Counted from the stretch's first letter, positions 8,146 to 15,763 are shown. The stretch is 37,827 bases of DNA from Deltaproteobacteria bacterium (GCA_022711595.1 JAKLET010000032.1:1-37827); one strand, 5' to 3'. Notes: generated from the sequence alone by a model not told the origin. Translations and numbers: made by a program.

Positions 8146-8186
8146 TGCTCCTATTTAGAGGACGGGGACGTCCCCGTCCGTCTGAT

Positions 8187-8247
8187 CGCTTGTTCTCCAT
8201 CCGAGGCAATATCACGGCATGTTGACGGAGATATTGACTGAAAATAC
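8187..8247 (+). pseudogene. Remnant copy of the 3' end of the methylmalonyl-CoA epimerase-like gene
   Basis: These 61 bases match the last 60 or so bases of the gene at 11595-12017 with few differences. They read LHPRQYHGMLTEI against LHPRQCHGVLTEI, and then a one-base deletion breaks the frame. Homology stops abruptly on the 5' side. It lies 3.77 kb from the intact copy, in direct orientation, just past the stop codon of the exported protein on the other strand. Confidence 0.75.
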
Positions 8248-8258
8248 AAGAGCCTTCC

Positions 8259-9155
8259 TTATTCTGTTCTGTCCATGATGGGATATAACCATTCGTGCCG
8301 AACTTTCCAGTGCGGGTGTTCCCTTGACGTCGAGCGCTGGTAATTGTACAGGATCTGGTTCCTGTTCTGGAAGCCGTAATTGACAGCGCCCCAATTCGAT
8401 TGACCGACATCTATTACGATGTCCCTGAGGGATTCTACGGCGAAATGCCTGAAGCCCGTGAGGTACTGCTCAAACCAGGATTTGCCACAGGATTTGTAAT
8501 GCTTCAGGTTGTCGCGGTAATTAACTTCCTGCAAGTGAAAACGGCCCTTGGTCCTTTCCCCCGATCTGCCTTCGACATTGATCGCGCCCACAAAGACCTG
8601 TGCCTGGCCCTTCAGATCTTCCCACCTGCCGTCCTCATGAAGGACCTTGCGATTGGTGAATCCCAGGCTGAACATTTGCCGGCCCAGCGTGACCCTCCCT
8701 GTCCCGTCCCTGTACGGGCTGGGTTCATATAATTGCCCTGCGCAAAAAACGCTGTCGCTGTCACTCTCCTCCCAGGAGATGATTTTTGTGGACGGATGGC
8801 CGCTGCAGCGGTCGTCCAATTCATAACGGTGAGAAGAACGCCAGGCAGTTCCCCGGACAAAGGCGAGAACGGTCCCCTGCAAGGTCCCGCCGTATCGCCG
8901 GGCCGTTTGGGCTTCCGCGGGGAACGCCTTTTCTTTCGGCATTTCAACCATCGTCACCCAGGCCCACTCGACGGCGTTGCGGTCAGGCATATGGACAAAG
9001 GCCTTGAAGATAAAGTGCCAGTATATCTTCTGTGTATTGTCGGCGCGGGCAGGAGCAACGTGTACCATTGCAGTCATGGAGATGACAGAAACCACCAGGC
9101 AAAAGAAGAGGGACGCCTTAATACCGTGCGCCGCGATCATTGTGGTCTTTTTCAT
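8259..9155 (-). CDS. Exported protein of unknown function
   Basis: I do not recognise this family. The 298-residue product starts with a clear signal peptide: KK, a hydrophobic core at residues 14-32, and a likely cut after PARA near 38. The mature part has no further membrane segment. It is rich in Trp, Tyr and His and has three cysteines at irregular spacing that could form disulfides. The sequence looks like a folded periplasmic or secreted domain rather than a repeat protein. It is a single minus-strand gene behind promoter-cassette copy 4, and its stop codon is 12 bp from the decayed epimerase fragment. Confidence 0.7.
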   Translation of the reverse strand: MKKTTMIAAHGIKASLFFCLVVSVISMTAMVHVAPARADNTQKIYWHFIFKAFVHMPDRNAVEWAWVTMVEMPKEKAFPAEAQTARRYGGTLQGTVLAFVRGTAWRSSHRYELDDRCSGHPSTKIISWEESDSDSVFCAGQLYEPSPYRDGTGRVTLGRQMFSLGFTNRKVLHEDGRWEDLKGQAQVFVGAINVEGRSGERTKGRFHLQEVNYRDNLKHYKSCGKSWFEQYLTGFRHFAVESLRDIVIDVGQSNWGAVNYGFQNRNQILYNYQRSTSREHPHWKVRHEWLYPIMDRTE

Positions 9156-9229
9156 GAAACCCTCTCTTGCTTTGAACCTTTAAAGGCCGAAATGCTTAAT
9201 CGATTTTGGGGACGACATCCCTTACATTC

Positions 9230-9335
9230 TTCCTTTTAGCGATTATGAGCGGGCGATGATGACTGTAAATGGTATCAGGCAAATGTTATTCCTCTGTCCG
9301 GTAAATGTCAATAACAAGCACATCTTCCACCGGGC
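9230..9335 (-). promoter_or_regulatory. Promoter-cassette repeat, copy 4, upstream of the exported protein
   Basis: On the minus strand TTGACA (9306-9311), 17 bp, TAACAT (9283-9288), followed 14 bp later by TACCATTTAC and then the TCATCATCGCCCGCTCATAA block. The element ends about 75 bp before the ATG at 9155. Confidence 0.7.
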
Positions 9336-9426
9336 GGGGACAAATGTGAGACGGGGGACATCCTGTGGTCCTCCTTTGCGCTCCACCGATGGAGGTTTTG
9401 CGTCGCAAGAAAAAAATTGAATGGCC

Positions 9427-9467
9427 TTGACATAACGAGCGCAATAATGGTAAACATGTTTAATTAA
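9427..9467 (+). promoter_or_regulatory. Candidate promoter and TetR operator
   Basis: TTGACA at 9427-9432 could pair with TAAACA at 9451-9456 (18-bp spacing, weak -10). The -10 region is inside a perfect 12-bp palindrome, TAAACATGTTTA (9451-9462), followed by TTAATTAA. A palindrome over the promoter just upstream of a TetR gene suggests autoregulation. Confidence 0.45.
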
Positions 9468-9485
9468 TAAACGAGGTTAATTATT

Positions 9486-10094
9486 ATGAATCGTCGTGAA
9501 GCGTCGAAAGCAGAGACAAAACGTCTTGTGTTGGAAGCCGCGCGGGAACTCTTCTCCCAAAAAGGTATGCAGGATTGTACGATCAGAGAGATAGCCGGGA
9601 AGGCGGGGGTTTCGCCGGCGTCCGTGGTGGTGCACTACAAGAGCAAGACAGCCCTGCTGGAAGAAGCCCTTGTAGACGATATCAAGGATGCCGTTTCACG
9701 CCTCATGGACTCGATGCCGAAAGGCGCAAGCCTCCTCGACCGTATGATGCACATGTCGGAAGGGATGTTGAGGTTCTATGACAAGGACAGAAAGCTTTAC
9801 AGGTCCCTGATCAGCCTGACCATATTCGAGCCCGTCAGTGAAACCCCCGGTATGACAAAGCAATCTGAAGAATATGTGCGGTTCCTGTCGGGCATGATCG
9901 AAGAAGAGAAGGCCTCCGGGGCGATCGGCAAGGGGATAGACCCCATGTTTGCCGCCGCTTCGGTCTTCTTCCTTTACCTCGGCGCGCTGACGATGCTGTT
10001 CCGCATGCCGGAAATGAGCGTGGAAACCATAGTGGACGCACTTTCTTCCATGATGGGTCAATATCTCAACGGGATCAAAAGGGAGCATTCATGA
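9486..10094 (+). CDS. TetR/AcrR-family transcriptional regulator
   Basis: A 202-residue one-component regulator. Residues 10-57 form the TetR DNA-binding domain: RLVLEAARELFSQKG, then the helix-turn-helix around IREIAGKAGVSPASVVVHYKSK. The variable C-terminal half is the ligand and dimer domain. The family usually represses its own promoter and adjacent genes until a small ligand binds. The ATG sits behind AACGAGGTTAATTATT. Its stop overlaps the start of the B12-radical SAM gene as ATGA, so the two are translated together. That makes the enzyme, or the metabolite it makes, the likely subject of control. Confidence 0.9.
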   Translation: MNRREASKAETKRLVLEAARELFSQKGMQDCTIREIAGKAGVSPASVVVHYKSKTALLEEALVDDIKDAVSRLMDSMPKGASLLDRMMHMSEGMLRFYDKDRKLYRSLISLTIFEPVSETPGMTKQSEEYVRFLSGMIEEEKASGAIGKGIDPMFAAASVFFLYLGALTMLFRMPEMSVETIVDALSSMMGQYLNGIKREHS

Positions 10095-11452
10095 AGATAC
10101 TTCTCATACAACCCGCGAAACCCGAGAAAGCGCTCGGTGGAGAGGATTTTTCTATCTTCGAGCCCCTTGCCCTTGAATATCTCGCGGCGGGTGTTGCGTC
10201 GCATCACGACATCCGGATCCTCGATATGCGCCTCGATGGCGATCTCGACCCTGAGCTTCGCGATCATCGGCCTGACATCGTCGGGATCACGTCGTTCACT
10301 GTCCATGTGAACACCGTAAAGGACCTGTTCCTGAAGATCAAGTCCTTCGACCCGGAGATCCTGACGGTGGTCGGAGGACATCATGCCACTATAATGCCTG
10401 AAGATTTCCACACGCCCGGGATAGACGTCGTCGTCAGGGGGGAAGGCGTGCACATCTTCCGCGAGATCGTTGAGCACAAGGAAAAGCAATTGGACCTGTC
10501 CGGGATCGAAGGCGCGGCCCTTATCGAAAACGGCCCTGTGGTGATCGGGCAAAACGGCAGCAGTTTCGATCTTGACGGGCTCCCCTTTCCCCGAAGGGAC
10601 CTTACGGCCCGTTACAGGGGATCTTATTTCAGCGAATGGATGAAGCCCCTCGCGTCGGTCCGCACATCCAAGGGATGTCCCAACAGGTGCCGGTTCTGCG
10701 CCCTGTGGAAACTGACCGGCGGGCGATATTTTACGCGCAGGCCGGAGCGTATTGTCGAGGAATTGTTGACGATCAAGGAGAAATACGTCTATTTCTGCGA
10801 CGATGAATCGATGCTGGACAGCAGGCGCATGGAGGTCCTGGCGGATCTCATCGACAAGGCTGGCGTCAGAAAACATTACTTTCTCTATGCACGCACCGAT
10901 AGCATCGCGCGGCACCCGGGGTTGATCGAAAAATGGAAGAAGATCGGATTGGAGCGGGTCTTTGTAGGCTTCGAATTCTACCGGGACCGCGACCTGAAGA
11001 TGATCAACAAGGGAACGACCTCCGAAACCAACGCCAGGGCTCTGGATGTTCTCAAAGCTCTCGAGCTTGATATGTTTCCAATGTTCATCGTCCGGCCGGA
11101 ATTCGATCGTCAGGATTTCGAGGAATTGCGCAAACACTGTTTTTCCCTTGGCCTCGACTTCATAGGTTTTTCGGTGCTTACCCCCCTGCCCGGAACGGAC
11201 CTCTACGAGGAGACCAAAGACGATCTGATCAGCACGAATTACGACTTCGTCGATTTCTTCCATACACTCCTGCCGACGAAACTGCCTGTGCAGGAATTCT
11301 ACAAAGAGCTTGTCAGACTGTACAAGCGTTCAAGGCCGATAAAGAACCAGTTCAAGCTGTTGAGAAAATACCCCCTGCGGGAACTGCCTGCGTTATTGAA
11401 AAAACACCGCTATTTCATCGAACGCCTGAAAACATTAGAGAAGGATTACTGA
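10091..11452 (+). CDS. Cobalamin-binding-domain radical SAM enzyme (class B type)
   Basis: A 453-residue protein with an N-terminal B12-binding-like Rossmann domain (about 1-140, with FEPLALEYLAAG and VVGGHHAT). A radical SAM domain follows, with the cluster motif CPNRCRFC at Cys196, Cys200 and Cys203. Such enzymes use a 4Fe-4S cluster to split S-adenosylmethionine, and many transfer a methyl group from methylcobalamin to an unreactive carbon, as HpnR and HpnP do on hopanoids. The C-terminal third includes FIGFSVLTPLPGTDLYE, common in this class. The classical DxHxxG cobalamin loop is absent, as in many class B members. A HpnR-like role is possible but unproven; no hopanoid gene is nearby. 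It is translationally coupled to the TetR gene. Confidence 0.8.
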   Translation: MKILLIQPAKPEKALGGEDFSIFEPLALEYLAAGVASHHDIRILDMRLDGDLDPELRDHRPDIVGITSFTVHVNTVKDLFLKIKSFDPEILTVVGGHHATIMPEDFHTPGIDVVVRGEGVHIFREIVEHKEKQLDLSGIEGAALIENGPVVIGQNGSSFDLDGLPFPRRDLTARYRGSYFSEWMKPLASVRTSKGCPNRCRFCALWKLTGGRYFTRRPERIVEELLTIKEKYVYFCDDESMLDSRRMEVLADLIDKAGVRKHYFLYARTDSIARHPGLIEKWKKIGLERVFVGFEFYRDRDLKMINKGTTSETNARALDVLKALELDMFPMFIVRPEFDRQDFEELRKHCFSLGLDFIGFSVLTPLPGTDLYEETKDDLISTNYDFVDFFHTLLPTKLPVQEFYKELVRLYKRSRPIKNQFKLLRKYPLRELPALLKKHRYFIERLKTLEKDY

Positions 11453-11535
11453 ACCTTCTCTCCCCGAAAAAATGGTCCGCTGTTCCTTCCTGAAAACGTG
11501 TTTCCTGTCGCTTCGGACGATGTCCAGTGCTATAA

Positions 11536-11541
11536 TCGGCA
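11536..11541 (+). promoter_or_regulatory. Candidate -10 box for the epimerase-like gene
   Basis: In the region about 11530-11541 the sequence GTGCTATAATCGG holds a perfect TATAAT, about 55 bases before the start codon. No good -35 is seen 16-18 bp upstream. Confidence 0.35.
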
Positions 11542-11594
11542 ATGTAAGGTGGCTGTATTAAGAATGCTGCGATTTTTACGGGAGGCAGGCAGGA

Positions 11595-12017
11595 ATGACA
11601 GAGAAGCTGAAAGTGAACTGTATCGATCATATCAGCATAGCGGTCAAAGACCTGAAAAAGGCCGAAGAAGATTTCAGGCGGGATTTTGGCTGGGAGGTTG
11701 ACGGCCGCTACTCGGACCACGATGAGAAGATCAATGTGGCCTATTTTATGATCGGCCCGACTGCCCTGGAGATCATGGAAGATATGGATGGGACAGGCGA
11801 GGTCGCAAAATTCATAGCAGAGCATGGAGAGGGGGTCATGGTCCTTTCCATGAACGTGGACAGTGCGGCCGGGTCATTGGAACTCCTCAAGAGAAATGGG
11901 GTTAATTCAATCGACCGTAAGCCACGGTTCGCTAAAGAATTGAACAGGCACTTTGCTTTTCTCCATCCGAGGCAATGTCACGGCGTGTTGACGGAGATCA
12001 TTGACGGAAAATACTAA
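11595..12017 (+). CDS. Methylmalonyl-CoA epimerase-like VOC protein
   Basis: A 140-residue vicinal-oxygen-chelate protein close to methylmalonyl-CoA epimerase, which interconverts the R and S forms of methylmalonyl-CoA in propionate metabolism. The N-terminal IDHISIAVKD (His12), the ALEIME segment (Glu59/Glu62) and the C-terminal FLHPRQCHGVLTEI (Glu134) match the family. The usual central HHIAxEVDD is replaced by GVMVLSMNVD, so the second metal-binding histidine appears to be missing (near residues 82-84). It may bind its metal differently or have another substrate. GGGAGG lies 10-15 bases upstream of the ATG. A decayed copy of its 3' end lies at 8187-8247. Confidence 0.75.
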   Translation: MTEKLKVNCIDHISIAVKDLKKAEEDFRRDFGWEVDGRYSDHDEKINVAYFMIGPTALEIMEDMDGTGEVAKFIAEHGEGVMVLSMNVDSAAGSLELLKRNGVNSIDRKPRFAKELNRHFAFLHPRQCHGVLTEIIDGKY

Positions 12018-12120
12018 GGAATAACAGGAACCTTCTTCAAGAATTTAACAAGTTCATTAGCTGTCTGTTGAGAAAAGGGACGGAAGGGGATAACGGGGTG
12101 TTCCCTTGGCTGAAGTCACG

Positions 12121-12152
12121 AATATGACGAACCGGGGTAGGTTCGTCATATT
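12121..12152 (+). terminator. Long hairpin downstream of the epimerase-like gene
   Basis: A perfect 13-bp stem (12121-12133 with 12140-12152) closes a 6-base loop, about 100 bases after the stop. There is a TTTTT tract 20 bases later but no immediate T-run. It could be a terminator, an RNA-stability element or an operator. Confidence 0.5.
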
Positions 12153-12250
12153 GAGTGGGTGATTCATAATTTTTATATTGCATAAAAAGTCAGAAATATG
12201 GATAAGAAACTAATAAAGTTTGTGACAGGTGACGGCCCCACGTTTTTTTG

Positions 12251-12256
12251 TATAAT
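12251..12256 (+). promoter_or_regulatory. Candidate -10 box for the ThiF-like gene
   Basis: A perfect TATAAT, preceded by TTG, about 70 bases before the chosen start. A partial -35 (GGTGAC) lies 17 bp upstream. Confidence 0.4.
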
Positions 12257-12327
12257 TTAAGAGTACATAGTTTTCCGGTTGTATCCCGATAGTTTCATTG
12301 TGAATGAAGGAAAGGTCAGGTGTGTCT

Positions 12328-13119
12328 ATGCAGGGTTTTCTTGATCGTACGTTTCTTGTATTAGGGCACGAAGGAATTGAGGCGCTTTCAGCCCCCCTCA
12401 TCGCACTGTCAGGCCTGGGAGGAGTGGGCGGAGGAACCTTCCTGAGCCTTGTTCGCTCAGGGGTAAAGCGGTTTCGACTCGCCGAGAACGGCGTATTCGA
12501 TCCACCTGATATGAACCGTCAGGCCGCGGCCTTTGCATCGACTCTGGGGAGGCCGAAGATAGAAGTGTACGAAGAACTTGCCCGGGGCATCAACCCCGAG
12601 ATCGAGATCGAGCTCTTCCCCGAAGGGCTATTGGCCGGCAATCTCGAACGGTTCCTCGAAGGCAGCGATGTCTATGTTGGCGCCATGGATTTCGAAAAAG
12701 GCGCGGATGTCAAGGCAAAGACCCCGGACCTGCTCAAACGCTTCAATGTTCCCCTCTTCTCATCCATGGTGCTTGGTTTTGGCGCGGCGCTGGTAGCCCA
12801 TCATCCGGAAGGCATGATGCCCGGTGAGTTCTGGGGGCTGGTGAGGGAAAGATCCGCCGGTGCGGATTTCCCGACCTTTATGTCCGGCAGGTTCGGACCA
12901 GCCGTAGCTGAACGGATAGAGAATTCCATCGCGGCCGGCAAGAGCCCTTCAACGAGTATCGGCGGCGCCTTCGCAGGGACGGTCCTTGCTTCCGAAGTTA
13001 TGGTTTATCTTCTTCAGGGGACCGGTCTTGTCAGCAGGGAAGCCATTTTCGCGCCCAGGTTCATGGTGGTCGATCCCATGAGGCCCGCCCTGGAAGTGGT
13101 CGACGTTACGGCCCATTGA
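12328..13119 (+). CDS. ThiF/MoeB/HesA-family protein without cysteine
   Basis: From the ATG at 12328 this is a 263-residue E1-like adenylating-fold protein. It has the glycine-rich nucleotide loop GLGGVGG (29-35), a degenerate AENGVFDPPDMNRQ strand (family: DxDxVxxxNLxRQ) with Arg64, Lys77 in GRPK, and AMDFEKG in place of the usual acceptor-side Asp motif. Classical members adenylate the C-terminus of a ubiquitin-like sulfur carrier such as ThiS or MoaD. No cysteine occurs anywhere in the protein, so neither an E1-type thioester nor a CxxC zinc site is possible. A carrier protein gene is not nearby. It may be a TcdA-like or regulatory relative. An ATG at 12304 would add 8 residues but has no ribosome-binding site. 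Confidence 0.75.
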   Translation: MQGFLDRTFLVLGHEGIEALSAPLIALSGLGGVGGGTFLSLVRSGVKRFRLAENGVFDPPDMNRQAAAFASTLGRPKIEVYEELARGINPEIEIELFPEGLLAGNLERFLEGSDVYVGAMDFEKGADVKAKTPDLLKRFNVPLFSSMVLGFGAALVAHHPEGMMPGEFWGLVRERSAGADFPTFMSGRFGPAVAERIENSIAAGKSPSTSIGGAFAGTVLASEVMVYLLQGTGLVSREAIFAPRFMVVDPMRPALEVVDVTAH

Positions 13120-13197
13120 TCTGTTCGACGGCAGGCAAGAAAACCGTAAGTGACCCAAAAAATATTTGCTTCTACCCCGCGGGGAGATGTCGAAAAA

Positions 13198-13293
13198 ACA
13201 GTTTCAAAGTTTGTGAACCGTTTCTGCGGGAAAGGAGAAGCTTCTTTCCTTTCAACTTGAAACGCTTTATAAACTTTTAAACTCCGGAACTGT
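13198..13293. repeat. AGTTTGA-type inverted element between convergent genes
   Basis: An imperfect 96-bp inverted repeat. It begins ACAGTTTCAAAGTTT and ends in AAACT...GGAACTGT, with GAAGCTTC at the centre (13237-13244). It sits between the ThiF-like gene (plus) and the small membrane protein (minus), so it probably terminates both. Confidence 0.6.
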
Positions 13294-13313
13294 TTTTAAA
13301 TAGCGTCCCCTGG

Positions 13314-13511
13314 CTACTCCTTTTTTGTCAGGACATTGACAGCGAGCGGGATGGTCGTTGCGGCCCCTATGATGGTAAGGGTCCAGCCGATGGCTTTGCG
13401 TTGTTCCTCTGGTATCTTGTCGGCCAAAAGCAGGCCGATCCCGGCCCCAAGCATCGCCCGGGTGCCGGCAATAAGCGCCAATTCCGGTAATGTCACATCA
13501 CGTTTCTTCAT
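13314..13511 (-). CDS. Small membrane protein, two predicted helices
   Basis: A 65-residue protein from the ATG at 13511, which has GGGAGGA five bases upstream (a GTG at 13523 would add four residues). Two hydrophobic segments, about 13-31 and 42-60, are rich in glycine and alanine (GTRAMLGAGIGLLLAD, TIIGAATTIPLAV), like a helical hairpin. The loop PEEQRK and the basic C-terminus suggest topology with the loop and tails on opposite sides. I cannot assign a function. It stands alone behind promoter-cassette copy 5. Confidence 0.6.
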   Translation of the reverse strand: MKKRDVTLPELALIAGTRAMLGAGIGLLLADKIPEEQRKAIGWTLTIIGAATTIPLAVNVLTKKE

Positions 13512-13557
13512 GGTTCCTCCCACGATCTATATTTATGAACTTCAGGTATGCCTTCCA

Positions 13558-13640
13558 CATTTTCAAATCCTTCCTTCCACCAGGTTTGAGCGGGCAATGA
13601 TAATCGTATATGGTATTCCTCTCCCTTAAAAATGTCAATT
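13558..13640 (-). promoter_or_regulatory. Promoter-cassette repeat, copy 5, upstream of the small membrane protein
   Basis: On the minus strand TTGACA (13633-13638), 17 bp, TACCAT (13610-13615), then the ATCATTGCCCGCTCA block. It ends about 47 bp before the start codon at 13511, the shortest distance of the set. Confidence 0.7.
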
Positions 13641-13708
13641 CGAGGGCAACGGGATAAGCGGACGCTGAAGGTGAAAATGTGGAGAGCGTTCCCTAAATTG
13701 CACTTAAA

Positions 13709-14296
13709 TTGAGAAACCTGCCCAAGAGGTGGTACGATAGATGGGAACAATACCAGAAGGCAGGGCTGTTTCACCAGCCCGAAGAGGGATATCTTCGAGG
13801 AGATTCTATACGCGCTATGATATTCGATGATGACATACAGGCCGGTTTCGATTATATGGACCGCACCCGTCTCCATCAGCCGGTGGGGAACGGCGACACC
13901 GACCGCGTCCGCGAACTCATCGAGAATGGAGCGGACGTGAACGGAAAGGACAGGGCCGGCAACACCCCCCTCCACTGTGCCTGCGAGGGAAAGAATGTAG
14001 AGATAGTCCGGCTCCTCCTCGAAGCCGGTGCTGACGTGAACGGGGACAATACCGGCAACGACGCGACGCCCTTGCACCGGGCGTGTTCATACCGCCGCGT
14101 CCAGGCTGTCAAGCTCCTTCTCGAGCATGGCGCGGACCCGTATGCCAGGACCGTATCGGGCGACACACCGCTGGACAGGCTGGCCCCGATCCCGTACGTG
14201 AAGGACGAGGAAGAAGTTGAGGCGATCATCGAGCTCTTCAGAGAATACGCCCCGGAACTTGACACAGGGAAGTACCGCAGGAAAAAACTTGAGTGA
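13709..14296 (+). CDS. Ankyrin-repeat protein
   Basis: A cytoplasmic protein of up to 195 residues with three ankyrin repeats between about 55 and 155. The GADVNGKDRAGNTPLHCAC, GADVNGDNTGNDATPLHRAC and GADPYARTVSGDTPLD segments are classic. Ankyrin repeats bind partner proteins, so the partner is unknown. The start is uncertain: a TTG at 13709 is the only non-AUG option before an upstream stop at 13694, and the first in-frame ATG is 13817. Neither has a good ribosome-binding site. The first 35 residues (WYDRWEQYQKAGLFHQPEEG) look protein-like, so a longer form, or a gene whose 5' end was changed by the repeat just upstream, is likely. Confidence 0.75.
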   Translation: MRNLPKRWYDRWEQYQKAGLFHQPEEGYLRGDSIRAMIFDDDIQAGFDYMDRTRLHQPVGNGDTDRVRELIENGADVNGKDRAGNTPLHCACEGKNVEIVRLLLEAGADVNGDNTGNDATPLHRACSYRRVQAVKLLLEHGADPYARTVSGDTPLDRLAPIPYVKDEEEVEAIIELFREYAPELDTGKYRRKKLE

Positions 14297-14612
14297 TAAA
14301 AGCGGATTGATCACTTGAGTAGAAAAAACAGACAAACCAGATAAATTAAAGAAACCAAAAAAACTGGAACAGCCGTGTATATCAGCAACAATATTGTCGT
14401 GAAGCTTTGTTCTATTCGACACTATTTCCGTGATACATGACCTGCCTTTTAGGGACACAACCGCAGAGAACCGGCAATATCAGCAGTTTCAATAGTTCCT
14501 CGGAGTATGGCGTGTCGATTGCTTAATATACGCAGAACACTTTCAGATAGCGTCTTTTCTTCCCCTGGGCGGACACGCAGGCGGAACTGGCAAAAAACTG
14601 CCGCCCGGACTT
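14297..14612. other. Intergenic region with a 9-bp repeat tract
   Basis: Apart from five units of the 9-bp AAACCRNAN repeat at about 14325-14369, I see no gene, RNA or convincing promoter here. Confidence 0.5.
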
Positions 14613-14798
14613 TTGCTCCGTGCTTTGCCAGAGGCTTCCTTTGCGACTATGGCAAAGATAGCCCTGCACGACCCGGATGACCTGATGAAGGAGCTTGGAT
14701 CGAAGGGCGTTGTTGTTAAGGATAAGGAAGAGGCCATTCGGGAGATCGCGCAGAATAACAATAAAGAGAATGTCGAGATCCTGAACCTGATCTTTTGA
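14613..14798 (+). CDS. Small hypothetical protein
   Basis: A short frame of 49 residues from the ATG at 14649, or 61 from a TTG at 14613. It reads MAKIALHDPDDLMKELG and continues as charged, helical sequence (EEAIREIAQNNNKENVEIL). The amino-acid mix looks like real protein, and it ends in a clean TGA. There is no strong ribosome-binding site for either start, so it may be the 3' remnant of a larger gene. No family recognised. Confidence 0.35.
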   Translation: MLRALPEASFATMAKIALHDPDDLMKELGSKGVVVKDKEEAIREIAQNNNKENVEILNLIF

Positions 14799-14984
14799 AA
14801 CAATTCCCTGTTGTTATCTCACGCCCGTCCCCCCGCATAGAGCGGAGGCGCTGGGGACAAAAGGATATGATTCATCTGGTTTCTCCTGTTTCTTTGGTTA
14901 ATTAAGAATCGGACAACAAACCATTGCAACATTCAAACTGTCTTTAAACATCTCTCCGCGTTTTAAGCGGCTCGTGCAGCGTGT

Positions 14985-15629
14985 TCATTTTCTGATGAAT
15001 CTGTCCCTGTAAAGGGGATTCTGACTGAGATACAACGCTGCCACGGGATTATGCCCAAGCGCCCGGTCTTTGACCACGAAAGGCGTTGTCTCCGCTTCGC
15101 AATGACGGAGGAAGAGTATGTCGTGTCCCAGGCAAAGCCCCACCATCAAGTTCAGTTCCGTTTTTTCTCGGTTGAGCACCTCTGCCTGCATTATCGGGTT
15201 GCAGATCTTATTCCCCGGCATGCCTATCTCCTGCGGGTCCGTTTCACCGCAGAGGCATATTACGGAGACGGCCTTAAATCCGTTGCTTTCAAGAATGTCT
15301 GATAACAGCTTCGATTCAGGCATCAATTCCCCGCACGTCGCAATGCCCAGCTTTGTCATACCGCGTATCCTGGCGTACTCCATGATCTCATCAAGCCTTG
15401 TCCAGGACAGCATTTCTTTTGGTTTTTCCGGATCCATGACTTTGCTTATATAGCCAATCCAGCCTTTATTTACAGCCTGATTTTCGGGCAGCATAAATTT
15501 ATCCACTGTTTCCTTGACCAGGCCACGATACTTTTCCGTAGGGCAGAATACCGGCACCTTTTTGTCCTTTTCTTTAGAGCGACACCGAATGACCGTGCAT
15601 TTCACACATTGTGGATATTGATCTTCCAT
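14985..15629 (-). CDS. DUF1847 metal-binding cysteine-rich protein
   Basis: A 214-residue cytoplasmic protein matching the DUF1847 layout. It has an N-terminal CVKCTVIRC cluster, a central LGIATCGELMPESKLLSDIL segment, an SVICLCGETDP segment and a C-terminal NLMVGLCLGHDILFLRH segment followed by KDRALGHNPVAALY. These proteins occur mostly in anaerobes and are predicted to bind metal; the reaction is unknown. Length is normal. AAAAGGGG precedes the ATG by six bases. No operon partner is visible on the same strand. Confidence 0.85.
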   Translation of the reverse strand: MEDQYPQCVKCTVIRCRSKEKDKKVPVFCPTEKYRGLVKETVDKFMLPENQAVNKGWIGYISKVMDPEKPKEMLSWTRLDEIMEYARIRGMTKLGIATCGELMPESKLLSDILESNGFKAVSVICLCGETDPQEIGMPGNKICNPIMQAEVLNREKTELNLMVGLCLGHDILFLRHCEAETTPFVVKDRALGHNPVAALYLSQNPLYRDRFIRK

Positions 15630-15763
15630 TTTAGGCCCCTTTTCTTTTGCTCGAATTTGCCATATGCCTCCGCCTGACTGCCTGCATGTTTGTTCTCATC
15701 TTATTCTTGCAAGGTGCCATGGTCAAGGAAAATCACCTATCAAGACCGGGAGGGACCAGGAAA

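Noticed and set aside
9331-9425. CTCCACCGATGGAG as a terminator or riboswitch
   Set aside because: Only a 5-bp stem, with no conserved aptamer pattern.
10058-11263. Long open frames opposite the radical SAM gene (and likewise opposite the decarboxylase, AtuA and CbcL-like genes)
   Set aside because: They are shadows of GC-biased third positions in well-identified genes, with low-complexity composition and no family match.
8187-12017. A complete integrative element between the two epimerase 3' ends
   Set aside because: No integrase, transposase or transfer gene lies inside. Only the direct repeat supports it, so it is kept as a question.
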